Assembly: GCA_023459875.1 (NCBI GenBank)
Contig: JAEWRY010000001.1
Location: 72,106-136,105 of the forward strand
DNA length: 64,000 nt
Reading direction: 5' to 3'
Source: Bacillota bacterium
GTDB taxonomy: Bacteria; Bacillota; Clostridia; Oscillospirales; Oscillospiraceae
Below are positions 1 through 8,709 of this stretch, piece by piece. The notes under the pieces are model-generated. The model was not told the DNA's origin and made no database searches. It saw only the letters and a list, made by a program, of their open reading frames with translations. Position 1 is the first letter of the stretch; every line of letters begins with the position of its first letter. Both the position numbers and the translations under genes were made by a program.

Positions 1-858
1 CTGGAAGCCCTGTTTTCCCGCACGCGGACGGAGAGCGAGATTTCCGCCGTGAATGCCGCTTCCGGAAGCGGGAAAAATGTCGCGGTTTCTGAAGTAACCT
101 ATTCAATTCTGGCAAACGCGCTTTCCTTATCAAGGCGCACCGGAGACGCCTTCGACATCACCATCGCCCCGGTGATGGATGCCTGGGGCTTTACGAAGGG
201 CGAGTACCGGGTCCCGTCTGAGCAGGAACTCGACGCGCTGCTCCCTCTCGTGGACGACAGTACGCTGGAACTGGATTCAGCGACTTTCTCAGTCTGCCTC
301 CCAAAACCGGGTATGGCCATTGATCTGGGCGCCATCGCCAAGGGCTTTGCTGCGGACAAAGTGCTGGAGGTTCTGACCGCCCACAAAGTGACATCCGCCA
401 TTGTCAATCTTGGGGGCAACATCAGCGTCCTGGGTACCAAGTCCGACGGCAGCGGCTGGCGGGTGGCCGTGCGGGACCCGAAAAGCAGCGAATCTTACGT
501 CTGCGTCCTCACCCTGACGGGTAAAACTCTCTCCACCTCGGGGGGATACGAGCGTTATTTTGAGGAAAACGGAAAAACGTACCACCATATCATTGATCCT
601 AAAACCGGCTATCCGGCCGAAACCGGTCTCACGTCGGTCACGGCGGTCTCTTCTTCGGGTGCCACTGCCGACGCCCTTTCCACCGCCTGCTTTGTTCTCG
701 GGGAAGATAAGGCTCTCGGGCTGTGGCGCTCTTCCAGTGACTTTGAACTGGTCCTTGTGAGGGATGACGGAAAGGTTCTGGTGACGGAAGGCCTGGAAAA
801 GGATCTGGACACCCAGGGAGGTAACAATGGCTACACCTTCGAAATCGTCCGTCGCTGA
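1..858 (+). CDS. apbE: FAD:protein FMN transferase (ApbE family), 5' end outside window
   Basis: The frame is open from base 1, so the start lies upstream of the window. ApbE enzymes covalently attach FMN to threonine residues of membrane or exported redox proteins, using FAD and Mg2+. Family signatures are visible: DITIAPVMDAWGF near the start of the visible part, AIDLGAIAKGFAADKV, NLGGNI, HIIDPKTGYPAE and a late SSGATADALSTACFVLG block. The gene overlaps the next one by 32 bp, and a NusG-II membrane protein and a Gx transporter follow, which suggests one operon that flavinylates or feeds a membrane electron-transfer system. The flavinylated target is not in view and may lie upstream. Confidence 0.93.
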   Translation: MEALFSRTRTESEISAVNAASGSGKNVAVSEVTYSILANALSLSRRTGDAFDITIAPVMDAWGFTKGEYRVPSEQELDALLPLVDDSTLELDSATFSVCLPKPGMAIDLGAIAKGFAADKVLEVLTAHKVTSAIVNLGGNISVLGTKSDGSGWRVAVRDPKSSESYVCVLTLTGKTLSTSGGYERYFEENGKTYHHIIDPKTGYPAETGLTSVTAVSSSGATADALSTACFVLGEDKALGLWRSSSDFELVLVRDDGKVLVTEGLEKDLDTQGGNNGYTFEIVRR

Positions 859-1249
859 CCGCCTCCGCCCCACTCTGTGGGACGGGCTCGTGGTTCTCTT
901 CGTGGTCGCCGCCGCCGCTGTGCTTTTCCTGACGGTATGGCCACAGTCTTCGGGGGACCGTCTGGTGGCCGTGGTCACCGTGGACGGCAAGGAAGTGGCT
1001 ACCCTCCCCCTCTATGCCCCGGACGCTCCGGAAGAAGCGACCGCCTATCCGATTGACTGCAAATATCCGTTGGTGCTGGAATATAAGGTAGGCGCCGTGC
1101 GTGTGGCGGAATCCCAATGCCCCGGCAGGGATTGTGTCCACACCGGGTGGGCAACCAAAGCCGGCAGCCAGATCATCTGCCTGCCCAACCGGCTTGTTGT
1201 GACCGTCAAGGGGGGCGCGGCTCCTTCCTTTGACGCAATTACCAATTAA
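827..1249 (+). CDS. NusG domain II membrane protein (EetA-like)
   Basis: This 140-residue protein has one N-terminal membrane segment (about residues 15-37) followed by an extracytoplasmic NusG domain II fold. The fold carries the typical Cys-containing stretch CPGRDCVHTGW and a late IICLPNRLVV. It is not the transcription factor NusG. Its start is fixed by a GGGAGG ribosome site just upstream, inside the end of apbE. Proteins of this type next to ApbE and Gx transporters occur in flavin-based extracellular electron transfer loci (EetA of Listeria is the named example). The function here is inferred from that context. Confidence 0.8.
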   Translation: MATPSKSSVADRLRPTLWDGLVVLFVVAAAAVLFLTVWPQSSGDRLVAVVTVDGKEVATLPLYAPDAPEEATAYPIDCKYPLVLEYKVGAVRVAESQCPGRDCVHTGWATKAGSQIICLPNRLVVTVKGGAAPSFDAITN

Positions 1250-1308
1250 ATTGTTCCCCAATTGCTGAAACTTTTTTCCCTATAATTCGTCAAACAGAGG
1301 TGAACTCC

Positions 1309-1815
1309 ATGTCTTCCCCGGTCGGCCGCATCACCCGATGCGCCGTACTCACTGCCCTTGCTCTGGCTCTTTCGGTGGCGGAGGGCCTGGCGCCCATCGT
1401 GGTGCTCTTCCCTCTCCCGGGGCTCAGGCTGGGACTTGCCAACCTGGTCACGGTGTACGCGCTCTGCCGGCTCTCGGGAAAGGACGCGCTGGCAATTCTT
1501 CTGGCCCGCTGCCTGCTGGGTGCCCTTCTGGGGGGGAACCTCTCCGCCCTGGCCTTTTCGCTGACCGGCGGTTTGTTTGCCCTGGGGGTCACGGCGTTTC
1601 TGCTCCGGTTCCAGCGGCTCTCACTCTTCGGCGTCTCCATTGCCGGGGCAGCAGCGCACAACACAGGACAGATTGCGGCCGCCATCTTTGTCCTGGGCAC
1701 CACAGCACCCATTGTCTACCTTCCCCCGCTGCTCATCGCCTCGCTGGTTACCGGAACGGTTACCGGCGGTGCCGTCATTCTGCTGGTCCATCGTATCCCC
1801 GAGCGTTTACTCTGA
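1309..1815 (+). CDS. Gx transporter family membrane protein (EetB / HepS component I-like)
   Basis: This 168-residue protein is almost entirely hydrophobic, with about five membrane segments and Gly-rich turns, as in the family annotated Gx transporter or heptaprenyl diphosphate synthase component I. I chose the ATG at 1309 over the in-frame GTG at 1300 because that GTG is part of the ribosome site (AGAGGTGA). It lies 59 bp after the NusG-II gene and probably shares its mRNA. By analogy with EetB it may act in quinone or flavin electron transfer, but the substrate is not known. A lipoprotein gene begins 18 bp downstream. Confidence 0.75.
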   Translation: MSSPVGRITRCAVLTALALALSVAEGLAPIVVLFPLPGLRLGLANLVTVYALCRLSGKDALAILLARCLLGALLGGNLSALAFSLTGGLFALGVTAFLLRFQRLSLFGVSIAGAAAHNTGQIAAAIFVLGTTAPIVYLPPLLIASLVTGTVTGGAVILLVHRIPERLL

Positions 1816-1833
1816 AAGGAAGCATTTACTATC

Positions 1834-3054
1834 ATGAAAAATCTCCGTATCACAGCGCTTCTTTTAGCGGCTCTTCTCCTGCTCTCCTCCTGCGGGAACA
1901 CCGCGTCCCAGGCCCCGACGACCAATGAGATTGCCGCCAGCTCTTCCCCCTCGCCGTCTCCGGAACCTTCGGCGGAGCCCACTCCAGCACCGACGCCTAC
2001 GCCGACTCTGGTACCTTACGATGGAGTTGTGGAGCATATCTTTTTCCACCCGGTAGTGGCCTACGCCCAGCTGGCTTTTGACGGAGACAACATGTCAGAC
2101 GGCATCGACGACTGGATGGTGACCAAAGAGGAGTACTGGGCGATTCTCCAATCCCTCTACGCAAACAATTACGTCCTGGTCGACATCAACTCGGTCTGGT
2201 CGGAGTACACAAACGATTCCGGCCAAACCCGGATGAAACGGAACACCCTGATGCTTCCCGAAGGTAAAAAGCCTATCATCGTCTCCTACGACGATGTAAA
2301 TTACTACGACTATATGCTCAAGAACGGCTTTACATACAAGCTCATCCTGGGAGACGACGGAGAGATCTGGAGCTGGGGTCTGGACCCCGACGGCAAGGAA
2401 GTGGTCTCTCAGGATCTGGACGCTGTCACTCTCATGGACAAGTTCGTCCGGGAGCATCCCGATTTCTCCTTCGACGGAGCCAAGGGCTGCATCGGCCTTA
2501 CCGGCTTCCAGGGCATCCTGGGCTACCGCACCCAGACCGACCGGGACATCACCGATCCTGTGAAGCTCGCCGCCTTTGAGGCAAACCGCCAGAAGGAAAT
2601 CGAAGCTGTAAAGCCTGTCATCGCCAAACTCAAGGAGGAAGGCTGGACCTTTGCTTCCCACACCTGGGCGCATATGAACCTGGAGAAAAGAGGTCTCGCC
2701 AAAGTCACCGACGATACCGATCGCTGGCTGAACGAAGTGGGCAGCCTGGTGGGTCCCACACAGGTACTGCTCTACCCCTACGGCGGCCGTGCCGACGGGG
2801 GCGACGTGAATCAGACCGGCGAGTGCTTCCGCTATCTTCAGAGCAAGGGCTTCCGCATCTTCGCCTCGGTGGGGATCAGCTCCTATTCCAAAATAAAAAG
2901 CGATATCTGCGCCGTCATCTGCGACCGTCTCCACCCGGACGGCACCACGCTGCGGTGGAGCCGCGACCGTTACCTGCAGCTCTACGACGCCTGGAAAATT
3001 ATCGATCTGAAGGTCCGCCCGAACCGTCCCTACGACCGCAATCCCGGTAAATGA
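1834..3054 (+). CDS. Lipoprotein with polysaccharide deacetylase-like domain
   Basis: This 406-residue protein has an N-terminal signal peptide with lipobox LLSSC (Cys20 as the lipidated residue), then a Ser/Pro/Thr-rich linker (about 35-62), then a domain that resembles the NodB-type deacetylase fold. The first metal motif reads SYDDVNYYDY (usual SFDDG) and the second SHTWAHMNL matches SHTxxH. A long insertion separates the two motifs. The missing Gly after DD and the insertion make enzymatic activity uncertain. AAAGGAAG precedes the ATG. The gene follows the Gx transporter by 18 bp and ends at the dispersed element B. Its likely place is the outer face of the membrane, acting on wall or exopolysaccharide. 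Confidence 0.72.
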   Translation: MKNLRITALLLAALLLLSSCGNTASQAPTTNEIAASSSPSPSPEPSAEPTPAPTPTPTLVPYDGVVEHIFFHPVVAYAQLAFDGDNMSDGIDDWMVTKEEYWAILQSLYANNYVLVDINSVWSEYTNDSGQTRMKRNTLMLPEGKKPIIVSYDDVNYYDYMLKNGFTYKLILGDDGEIWSWGLDPDGKEVVSQDLDAVTLMDKFVREHPDFSFDGAKGCIGLTGFQGILGYRTQTDRDITDPVKLAAFEANRQKEIEAVKPVIAKLKEEGWTFASHTWAHMNLEKRGLAKVTDDTDRWLNEVGSLVGPTQVLLYPYGGRADGGDVNQTGECFRYLQSKGFRIFASVGISSYSKIKSDICAVICDRLHPDGTTLRWSRDRYLQLYDAWKIIDLKVRPNRPYDRNPGK

Positions 3055-3063
3055 TAGGTGGGT

Positions 3064-3226
3064 CTGTCTCAGAGCAAAAAAGCGAATAAAAATGTCATCC
3101 TGAGCAGTAAGGCAAAGGATCTTAAGCAGCCGAAGGGATGCGCTGCGAAGATTCTTCGGCCTTCTGCCTCAGAATGACAAACTGATTGGTGGTGTCTCAT
3201 GTGATTTGAGGCACCACCTTTTTTTT
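3064..3226 (+). repeat. Dispersed palindromic element B, copy 1 (full)
   Basis: This intergenic element has inverted ends TGTCATCCTGAG (3093-3104) and CTCAGAATGACA (3168-3179, one mismatch) enclosing a GC-rich centre, and ends in a terminator hairpin at 3188-3218. A shortened relative lies at 38411-38490 and shares the opening CTGTCTCA and the right-hand part. Elements with TGTCATCCTGAG ends are seen in many bacterial genomes. Whether this one moves, or only serves as a terminator, cannot be told from two copies. Confidence 0.6.
3188..3226. terminator. Intrinsic terminator within element B
   Basis: GGTGGTGTCTCA (3188-3199) pairs with TGAGGCACCACC (3207-3218) with one G-T pair, followed by a run of T. 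It sits between the convergent lipoprotein and thioesterase genes. The same stem with changed inner bases recurs at 38454-38484. Confidence 0.8.
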
Positions 3227-3229
3227 ATT

Positions 3230-3628
3230 CTATTCCTCCATATGGAATCCTACCGACGTCACCGCCGCTACCTCGGTGCCCAATTCGTCCCGAATGCGCA
3301 GGGTGTAACAGCAGGTGCTTTTCCCTTCCTTTTCACAGCAGGTCTCGGCAATGAGCCGCTCTCCCTTTACCCCGTTCAAATATTGGATGCTGCTGGAGAG
3401 CGTCACTGTGGTTAAATTGCCCACATTGGCCGCCACGGCAAACGTAAAGTCGGCCAGCGTAAAGATAACGCCGCCCATCACCGCGCCCCGCGCGTTCAGA
3501 TGTTTCTGCTCCAGATTAAGACTGCAGCGGGCATAGTGCTCATCCACCTTTTCAATGACGATTCCGGTCACTTTCGTAGCGAAACGGTCGTTCTCAAATA
3601 TCCCTCTGGCTTGTTCCGTGCGGTCCAT
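3230..3628 (-). CDS. PaaI family hotdog-fold thioesterase
   Basis: This 132-residue protein is a single hotdog domain. NARGAVMGGVIFTLADFTFAVAAN matches the PaaI signature (usually N..G..HGG..F.LAD.A), except that the His of HGG is Met here. Family members hydrolyse acyl- or aryl-CoA thioesters. The changed residue beside the active-site Asp region may alter substrate or activity. It is transcribed on its own, convergent with the lipoprotein gene and 45 bp downstream of tmcAL on the same strand. Confidence 0.82.
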   Translation of the reverse strand: MDRTEQARGIFENDRFATKVTGIVIEKVDEHYARCSLNLEQKHLNARGAVMGGVIFTLADFTFAVAANVGNLTTVTLSSSIQYLNGVKGERLIAETCCEKEGKSTCCYTLRIRDELGTEVAAVTSVGFHMEE

Positions 3629-3673
3629 ACAATTCCTCCGTGAGTTAAAATATAATAAATGTGAATTAGTCCG

Positions 3674-4855
3674 TCAAACAACCACGGGATTTTGCGTATA
3701 TTCCCGCCCGCCCGGCATAATTTTTTCGCCGCACAGGGAATAAAGATCGGTGCAGCGGCTCTCCGTGGCGAAAAGCCGCCGGGCTTCCTCTCCCATCCGA
3801 TTTACATGAGCGGGCTTAACAAGGACGGGAATCCTGCAGCGGGCGTCCAACTGCCGTAAAAGCGCCCTCCCGCGCTCATTCATACCGAGTATGCGGAGGT
3901 AAGGCGGATGATCGGGACGGTCGGCTGCCGTAAGGCCGAGGAACGCCCAGAGCACCAGGCGCCGTATGCGGGCATGGGCGTACCGCCGCGTTTTGGCGAG
4001 TTCGTAAACTTCTTCCAGCGAGACGGCGTCCCGCGCCGCCCGGCTGAGCCTCGCCGCCAGCTCGGCGCCGCAGTCGGGAAGCATCTCAAATTGATCGGGG
4101 GACATAGTCCGCAGCTTGGAGAGTACCCCCAGCTCGCAGTGCTTCAGCGTATAAAAACCGGCGGCTCTCAGCCGGTCCGTTCCGCCGGAGGGAAGATAAG
4201 GTGCGGCGGCAGCATATTGACCGGACAGCAGAAAATCCCTGAGCGCGGATGCGGAGCAGTATCCGTCCCGGGGTGTTTCGTCATCATGGCCGGTTCCCTG
4301 CCGCGAAACCGTGATGGGCTGCATTTTGCTTTGAAGCGCCGCGGTTGCCCGGAGATATTCCACACCCAGGTTGTTGTTGGGGCCTGTCAGGCAGTCCGAC
4401 ACCTCCCCGGCACACAGGGATACCGCTCTCTGCCGCGCTGCGGCGAAGGATAAGCCTCCGTCCAGCCCTTCTCTTAAATACAATCTGTATTCGTTACTCT
4501 CCAGACACTCGCCCGCTCGCAGCAGCGCAGAGAGTTCCCCCGTCTCGCTGCCGAAGGAGAGATAATCCGCCCCGGCTGCGTCAAGAAGCCAAACCGCGCC
4601 CCGGGCAAAGCCCTCCGCGGAGGAAATCGCCCAGGGGGTGGGCAGTTCGGCCACCAGATCGGCCCCGCCGGAAAGCGCAAGGGCGGCACGGGTCCATTTG
4701 TCCGTCAGGGCCGTTTCTCCCCGCTGCACCCAGTTCCCGCTCATCACGCAGAGAATGCCGGTATCTTCCCCAATCGACCTCCGTGTGGCCCCGATATGGT
4801 AGGCGTGGCCGGTATGAAAGGGGTTGTACTCCGCCACTATGCCTACAATTTTCAT
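3674..4855 (-). CDS. tmcAL: tRNA(Met) cytidine acetate ligase
   Basis: This 393-residue protein is of the YlbM/TmcAL family, which uses acetate and ATP to make N4-acetylcytidine at the wobble base of elongator tRNA-Met. The nucleotidyltransferase signature EYNPFHTGHAYHI is at residues 9-21, followed by MSGNWVQRGE and LTGPNNNLGVEYL, both typical of the family. The start MKIVGIVAEYNPFH is the usual one. It is divergent from acetate kinase; acetate metabolism and this acetate-using enzyme are therefore neighbours, as in many Firmicutes. An elongator tRNA-Met gene lies at 17133. Confidence 0.93.
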   Translation of the reverse strand: MKIVGIVAEYNPFHTGHAYHIGATRRSIGEDTGILCVMSGNWVQRGETALTDKWTRAALALSGGADLVAELPTPWAISSAEGFARGAVWLLDAAGADYLSFGSETGELSALLRAGECLESNEYRLYLREGLDGGLSFAAARQRAVSLCAGEVSDCLTGPNNNLGVEYLRATAALQSKMQPITVSRQGTGHDDETPRDGYCSASALRDFLLSGQYAAAAPYLPSGGTDRLRAAGFYTLKHCELGVLSKLRTMSPDQFEMLPDCGAELAARLSRAARDAVSLEEVYELAKTRRYAHARIRRLVLWAFLGLTAADRPDHPPYLRILGMNERGRALLRQLDARCRIPVLVKPAHVNRMGEEARRLFATESRCTDLYSLCGEKIMPGGREYTQNPVVV

Positions 4856-4902
4856 ACGGAACTCCTTTTTTCATTCTTTTTTTCATAATCGCCTAAAAAC
4901 TA

Positions 4903-4931
4903 TTGTTCTTTCAAAAAAAACGGAATAAAAT
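4903..4931 (+). promoter_or_regulatory. Probable sigma-A promoter of ackA
   Basis: TTGTTC (4903-4908) and TAAAAT (4926-4931) are 17 bp apart, about 75 bp before the ackA start. The region is AT-rich with an A-run in the spacer. No operator is evident. Confidence 0.5.
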
Positions 4932-5006
4932 GTACCTGTATTTTAACGTCTTGCGGAGAAATATACAAGGCGTGTCATTAGCAATTTATCGAAGGAGATA
5001 ATTTAA

Positions 5007-6206
5007 ATGAAAATTTTGGTTATTAATGCAGGAAGTTCGTCCCTGAAATATCAGTTGATGGATTCCGATACCCACAAGGTGCTTGCCAAGGGTCTTTGCG
5101 AGCGCATCGGCATCGACGGTCACATTAAGCATAGCCCCGCTCAGAAACCTGTCTATGAAACCGATATGGGCCTTCCCACTCACTCTGTCGCCATTAAGAC
5201 CGTACTGGACCTGCTTGTCTCTCCTGAGTACGGCGTGATTGCCTCCACCTCAGAAATCGATGCGGTGGGTCACCGGGTCGTCCACGGCGGCGAGAAATTC
5301 ACCCATTCGGTTCTGATTGACGAGTCCGTTATTTCCGCCCTGGAATCGTTCATCCCTCTGGCGCCGCTCCACAATCCCGCCAACATCACGGGTATCCGTG
5401 CCTGTCAGGCGGCTATGCCGGGAATTCCAATGGTTGCCGTGTTCGATACCGCCTTCCATCAGACCATTCCCCCAAAAGCTTTCCTGTATGCGCTGCCCTA
5501 TGAGTATTACACCGAGAACCAAGTCCGCCGGTACGGCTTCCACGGCACCTCCCACTACTATGTCACCCGCCGGGCCGCAGCCATTCTGGGCCGCCCCATC
5601 GAGGAGCTGAAGCTGTGCTCCTGCCATCTTGGCAACGGCGCCTCCGTCTCATCCGTCAAGGGCGGCAAGAGCATCGACACCTCCATGGGCTTTACCCCCC
5701 TGGACGGCCTCCCCATGGGCACCCGCTCTGGCGCGATCGACCCTTCCATCATCGAGTACATCATGGACACCCGTGACATAACCATCAAATCCATGAACAA
5801 CATCCTCAATAAAAAATCCGGTGTGCTTGGCGTCTCCGGCGTCTCCTCCGACTTCCGCGATCTGGAGGCCGCAGCCGCCCAGGGTAACTACCGGGCGGAG
5901 CTCGCCATTGATCTTTTCTGCTATAAGGTAACCAAGCGCATCGGCTCGGCCGCGGCCGCCATGGGCGGCATCGATGCCGTCGTCTTCACCGCCGGCGTGG
6001 GTGAAAACTCCACCAACCTGCGCGCGAAGATCATGCAGGGCCTTGAGTTCCTGGGCCTTAAGCTCGACCTGGAAAAGAACAACCAGCGCTGCGTCGAGGC
6101 CATTATCTCCACCGATGACTCTCCCAATAAAATTCTCTGCGTTCCCACCAACGAGGAACTGGTCATCGCTACGGATACAGCCGAAATCGTATCGAAAGCC
6201 AAATAA
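5007..6206 (+). CDS. ackA: Acetate kinase
   Basis: This 399-residue enzyme transfers phosphate between acetyl phosphate and ADP, giving ATP at the end of acetate fermentation. Family motifs are in order: NAGSSSLKYQL at the start, HRVVHGGEKF, VFDTAFHQTIP, YGFHGTSHYYV, CHLGNGASV, GTRSGAIDPSI and TAGVGENS. GAAGGAG precedes the ATG. No phosphotransacetylase gene adjoins it in this window. It is monocistronic: tmcAL is divergent upstream, and a bidirectional terminator separates it from a convergent gene. Confidence 0.98.
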   Translation: MKILVINAGSSSLKYQLMDSDTHKVLAKGLCERIGIDGHIKHSPAQKPVYETDMGLPTHSVAIKTVLDLLVSPEYGVIASTSEIDAVGHRVVHGGEKFTHSVLIDESVISALESFIPLAPLHNPANITGIRACQAAMPGIPMVAVFDTAFHQTIPPKAFLYALPYEYYTENQVRRYGFHGTSHYYVTRRAAAILGRPIEELKLCSCHLGNGASVSSVKGGKSIDTSMGFTPLDGLPMGTRSGAIDPSIIEYIMDTRDITIKSMNNILNKKSGVLGVSGVSSDFRDLEAAAAQGNYRAELAIDLFCYKVTKRIGSAAAAMGGIDAVVFTAGVGENSTNLRAKIMQGLEFLGLKLDLEKNNQRCVEAIISTDDSPNKILCVPTNEELVIATDTAEIVSKAK

Positions 6207-6217
6207 AAAAGCTTTAT

Positions 6218-6261
6218 AAATAACCCGCTGCGGAAGTCAAAGCTTCTGCAGCGGGTTATTT
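6218..6261. terminator. Bidirectional intrinsic terminator
   Basis: AAATAACCCGCTGC (6218-6231) pairs perfectly with GCAGCGGGTTATTT (6248-6261). It has A/T runs on both sides and lies between convergent ackA and the pseudouridine synthase gene, whose stop codon lies within it. Confidence 0.85.
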
Positions 6262-7153
6262 ATTGGCGGTCAATGAGTCCGCGCATGTCGGAGGGCAGCG
6301 GCGCATCAAAGACAAGCCGCCGACCCGTGACCGGGTGGGTCAGCTCCAGGTGCGAGGAATGGAGCGCCGCTCTGCCGATGAGTTCCTTGTTTTCTTTTCC
6401 ATAGAGAAAGTCGCCGACCAGCGGGCAGCCCAAATGGGCCATGTGCACCCTGATCTGGTGGGTGCGTCCGGTCCTGAGCTCAAGCCGGACGAGAGCGCGG
6501 CCGCCGGCGGCGGAAAGGGTTTCGTAGCGGGTGCTTGCCGCCCCTCCGTCCGGCCGGACCTCCCGGCGCAGCAGTTCCCCTTCTGCCCGGCCGATGGGAG
6601 CGTCCACCACTCCGAAGGGAGGCTCGGGCGCTCCGTCGCAGACCGCCAGATAAGTCCTTAAAAACTCATTGGTATGAAGCTGTGCTTTCAGACGTTCCTG
6701 CCCGTAGCCGTGCTTGGAAAGCACCATGAGTCCCGAGGTCCCCCGATCCAGCCGGTTTACCGGGTGATACCCCGCGGCGACTTCTCTTTTCCGGTAGTAA
6801 TCCATGATGAAATTGCCTATCGTATCGTTGTAGTGGCCGGGGCCGGGGTGGACCGCCACCCCAGCCTGCTTATCGAGAACCAGAATGTCCTCATCTTCGT
6901 AAATGATTTTAAGCGGTCCTTCCTTCGGAACCGGACCGTTTATATTGACCGAATCTCCCACCGCTACGGAAAGTATCTGGCCAGCCGACGCTCTTTCATC
7001 GGTATGGACGGTCCGCCCGTCCAGAATAATCCCGTCAGGAAAAGTCTTTGCGCGCTTCACGGCGCTGCCCGACAGCGCCAGCTCCCTTCGCAGCAGGCTG
7101 TCCACCCGCCGCGACGCCATAGAATCCTCCACCAGTAGTTCCAGCCGACGCAA
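6260..7153 (-). CDS. RluA family rRNA pseudouridine synthase
   Basis: This 297-residue protein has an N-terminal S4-like RNA-binding region (about 13-75) and a catalytic domain with HPVNRLDRGTSGLMVLSKH, where the Asp of NRLDRGTSG is the catalytic residue of the RluA group. RTGRTHQIRVHMAHLGCPLVGD is the second family signature. It converts uridines in rRNA, most likely of the large subunit as in RluD, but the target position cannot be told. It is expressed alone, convergent with ackA. Confidence 0.93.
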   Translation of the reverse strand: MRRLELLVEDSMASRRVDSLLRRELALSGSAVKRAKTFPDGIILDGRTVHTDERASAGQILSVAVGDSVNINGPVPKEGPLKIIYEDEDILVLDKQAGVAVHPGPGHYNDTIGNFIMDYYRKREVAAGYHPVNRLDRGTSGLMVLSKHGYGQERLKAQLHTNEFLRTYLAVCDGAPEPPFGVVDAPIGRAEGELLRREVRPDGGAASTRYETLSAAGGRALVRLELRTGRTHQIRVHMAHLGCPLVGDFLYGKENKELIGRAALHSSHLELTHPVTGRRLVFDAPLPSDMRGLIDRQ

Positions 7154-7319
7154 AGCACCGCCCCCTTTTTGTCGATGATATCATATTTTTCTACGCCTTT
7201 CCACCCGTATCCTGCTCTTGCATAATGTTCCGTTGTGTGCTTAAATCAAGGATAGGACTTCCTTAGCAAGTTTTTATATTCAGTTAACATAATTCTGAAA
7301 GAGAAAGGAGTTTTGAACT

Positions 7320-8651
7320 ATGGATACTCTGGAATTAAAGAAGGGTTTCTATTGGACAGGCATGTGCGACCCCGATCTTCGCGTATTCGACATCACGATG
7401 TATACGGAGTTCGGAACCACTTATAACTCTTACCTTCTGAAGGGCAGCGAAAAGACGGCGCTGTTTGAGACCAACAAGGTAAAGTTTCTGCCCGAATACC
7501 TGGAAAAGCTTCGCTCCCTCACCGAAGTGTCCCAGCTAGACTATTTGATCGTGGACCATACCGAGCCGGACCACGCGGGCTGCGTGGAAAAGCTGCTCTC
7601 CCTGTGTCCCAAGCTGAAAATCGTCGGCACCCGCGGCGCCCTCGCCTTCCTCCGGCAGATTGTCAATCGGGAGTTTCCGAGCATCACGGCGGAGAACGGA
7701 GGCACTCTTTCCCTGGGCGACAAGACCCTGCGCTTCCTGGTTTTGCCCAACCTGCACTGGCCGGATACCATGTTTACCTACGTGGAAGAGGATAAAACCC
7801 TCATCACCTGCGACGCCTTCGGCTCCCATTTCAGCCATCCCGGTGTCCTGCGCAGCACCGTGGCGGATACCGAGGGCTACAACCGGGCAACCAAATACTA
7901 TTTTGACAATATCCTGGGCCCCTTTAAACGTCCCTTTATGGTAAACGCGCTCGAGCGTATCAAAAGCCTGCCATTCGACCTGATCTGTACCGGCCACGGG
8001 CCGGTTCTTGACAGCCATATTGATGAAATCCTGGACTCCTACCGCGCCTGGTGCGCCGCGCCCGCCCCCACCGGGCGCAAGGTGGTGGTCATGCCCTATG
8101 TGAGCGCTTACGGCTACACCAGGGCGCTGGCTCAGGAGATCACCCATGCTCTCAACGACAAGGGCATAGACGTTCATTCCTTTGATATGGTGGAAGCCGA
8201 CCCCTCTGTCGTCGGTGATGAACTGGAAAAGGCCGACGCCTTTCTCTTCGGCTCTCCCACCATTGTGGGCGACGCCCTTCCCCCCATCTGGAATCTGCTG
8301 TCCTCCATGCACGCCGCCACCCACGGCGGCAGACCCGCCAGCGCCTTCGGCAGTTACGGCTGGAGCGGCGAGGCCGTCCCCCACCTTACCGAACGTCTGC
8401 ACCAGCTGAATCTCAAGGTGATGGACGGCTACCGGGTCCGCTTAAATCCCAACCCCCAGGAGTTGGAAGGCGCCTACCGCTTCGGAGAGCGCTTCGCAAA
8501 GCTCATGCTGGGCGAACCGGAGGAGGCGCCCGTCCCCGTCACCCCGGAAAAAAAGGTCAGATGCGAGGTATGCGGCGCCATTTTCGCCGAGGGGCCGGCG
8601 ACCTGTCCGGTCTGCGGCGCCCCTTCCAACCGGTTTAAACCGCTGGCATAA
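7320..8651 (+). CDS. A-type flavodiiron protein with C-terminal rubredoxin domain
   Basis: This 443-residue protein has a metallo-beta-lactamase-like diiron domain with ligand motif H80-x-E82-x-D84-H85, then His in LHWPDTM, Asp in ITCDAFGSHF and His in CTGHGP. A flavodoxin-like domain follows (from about 255). A short rubredoxin-like tail holds two CxxC pairs (CEVCG, CPVCG). Such proteins reduce O2 to water or NO to N2O in anaerobes. The fused rubredoxin removes the need for a separate electron donor protein. AAAGGAG precedes the ATG. It stands alone ahead of hemW, which fits oxygen or nitrosative defence. Confidence 0.95.
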   Translation: MDTLELKKGFYWTGMCDPDLRVFDITMYTEFGTTYNSYLLKGSEKTALFETNKVKFLPEYLEKLRSLTEVSQLDYLIVDHTEPDHAGCVEKLLSLCPKLKIVGTRGALAFLRQIVNREFPSITAENGGTLSLGDKTLRFLVLPNLHWPDTMFTYVEEDKTLITCDAFGSHFSHPGVLRSTVADTEGYNRATKYYFDNILGPFKRPFMVNALERIKSLPFDLICTGHGPVLDSHIDEILDSYRAWCAAPAPTGRKVVVMPYVSAYGYTRALAQEITHALNDKGIDVHSFDMVEADPSVVGDELEKADAFLFGSPTIVGDALPPIWNLLSSMHAATHGGRPASAFGSYGWSGEAVPHLTERLHQLNLKVMDGYRVRLNPNPQELEGAYRFGERFAKLMLGEPEEAPVPVTPEKKVRCEVCGAIFAEGPATCPVCGAPSNRFKPLA

Positions 8652-8709
8652 TCAAACGGATATATTTCCTCATTCTACGTTTTTAGATTCTGTAAAGGGG
8701 TGCGTTGCA

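Noticed and set aside
827..1249. NusG-II gene as transcription factor NusG
   Set aside because: It has a membrane segment and only domain II; the NGN and KOW domains of NusG are missing.
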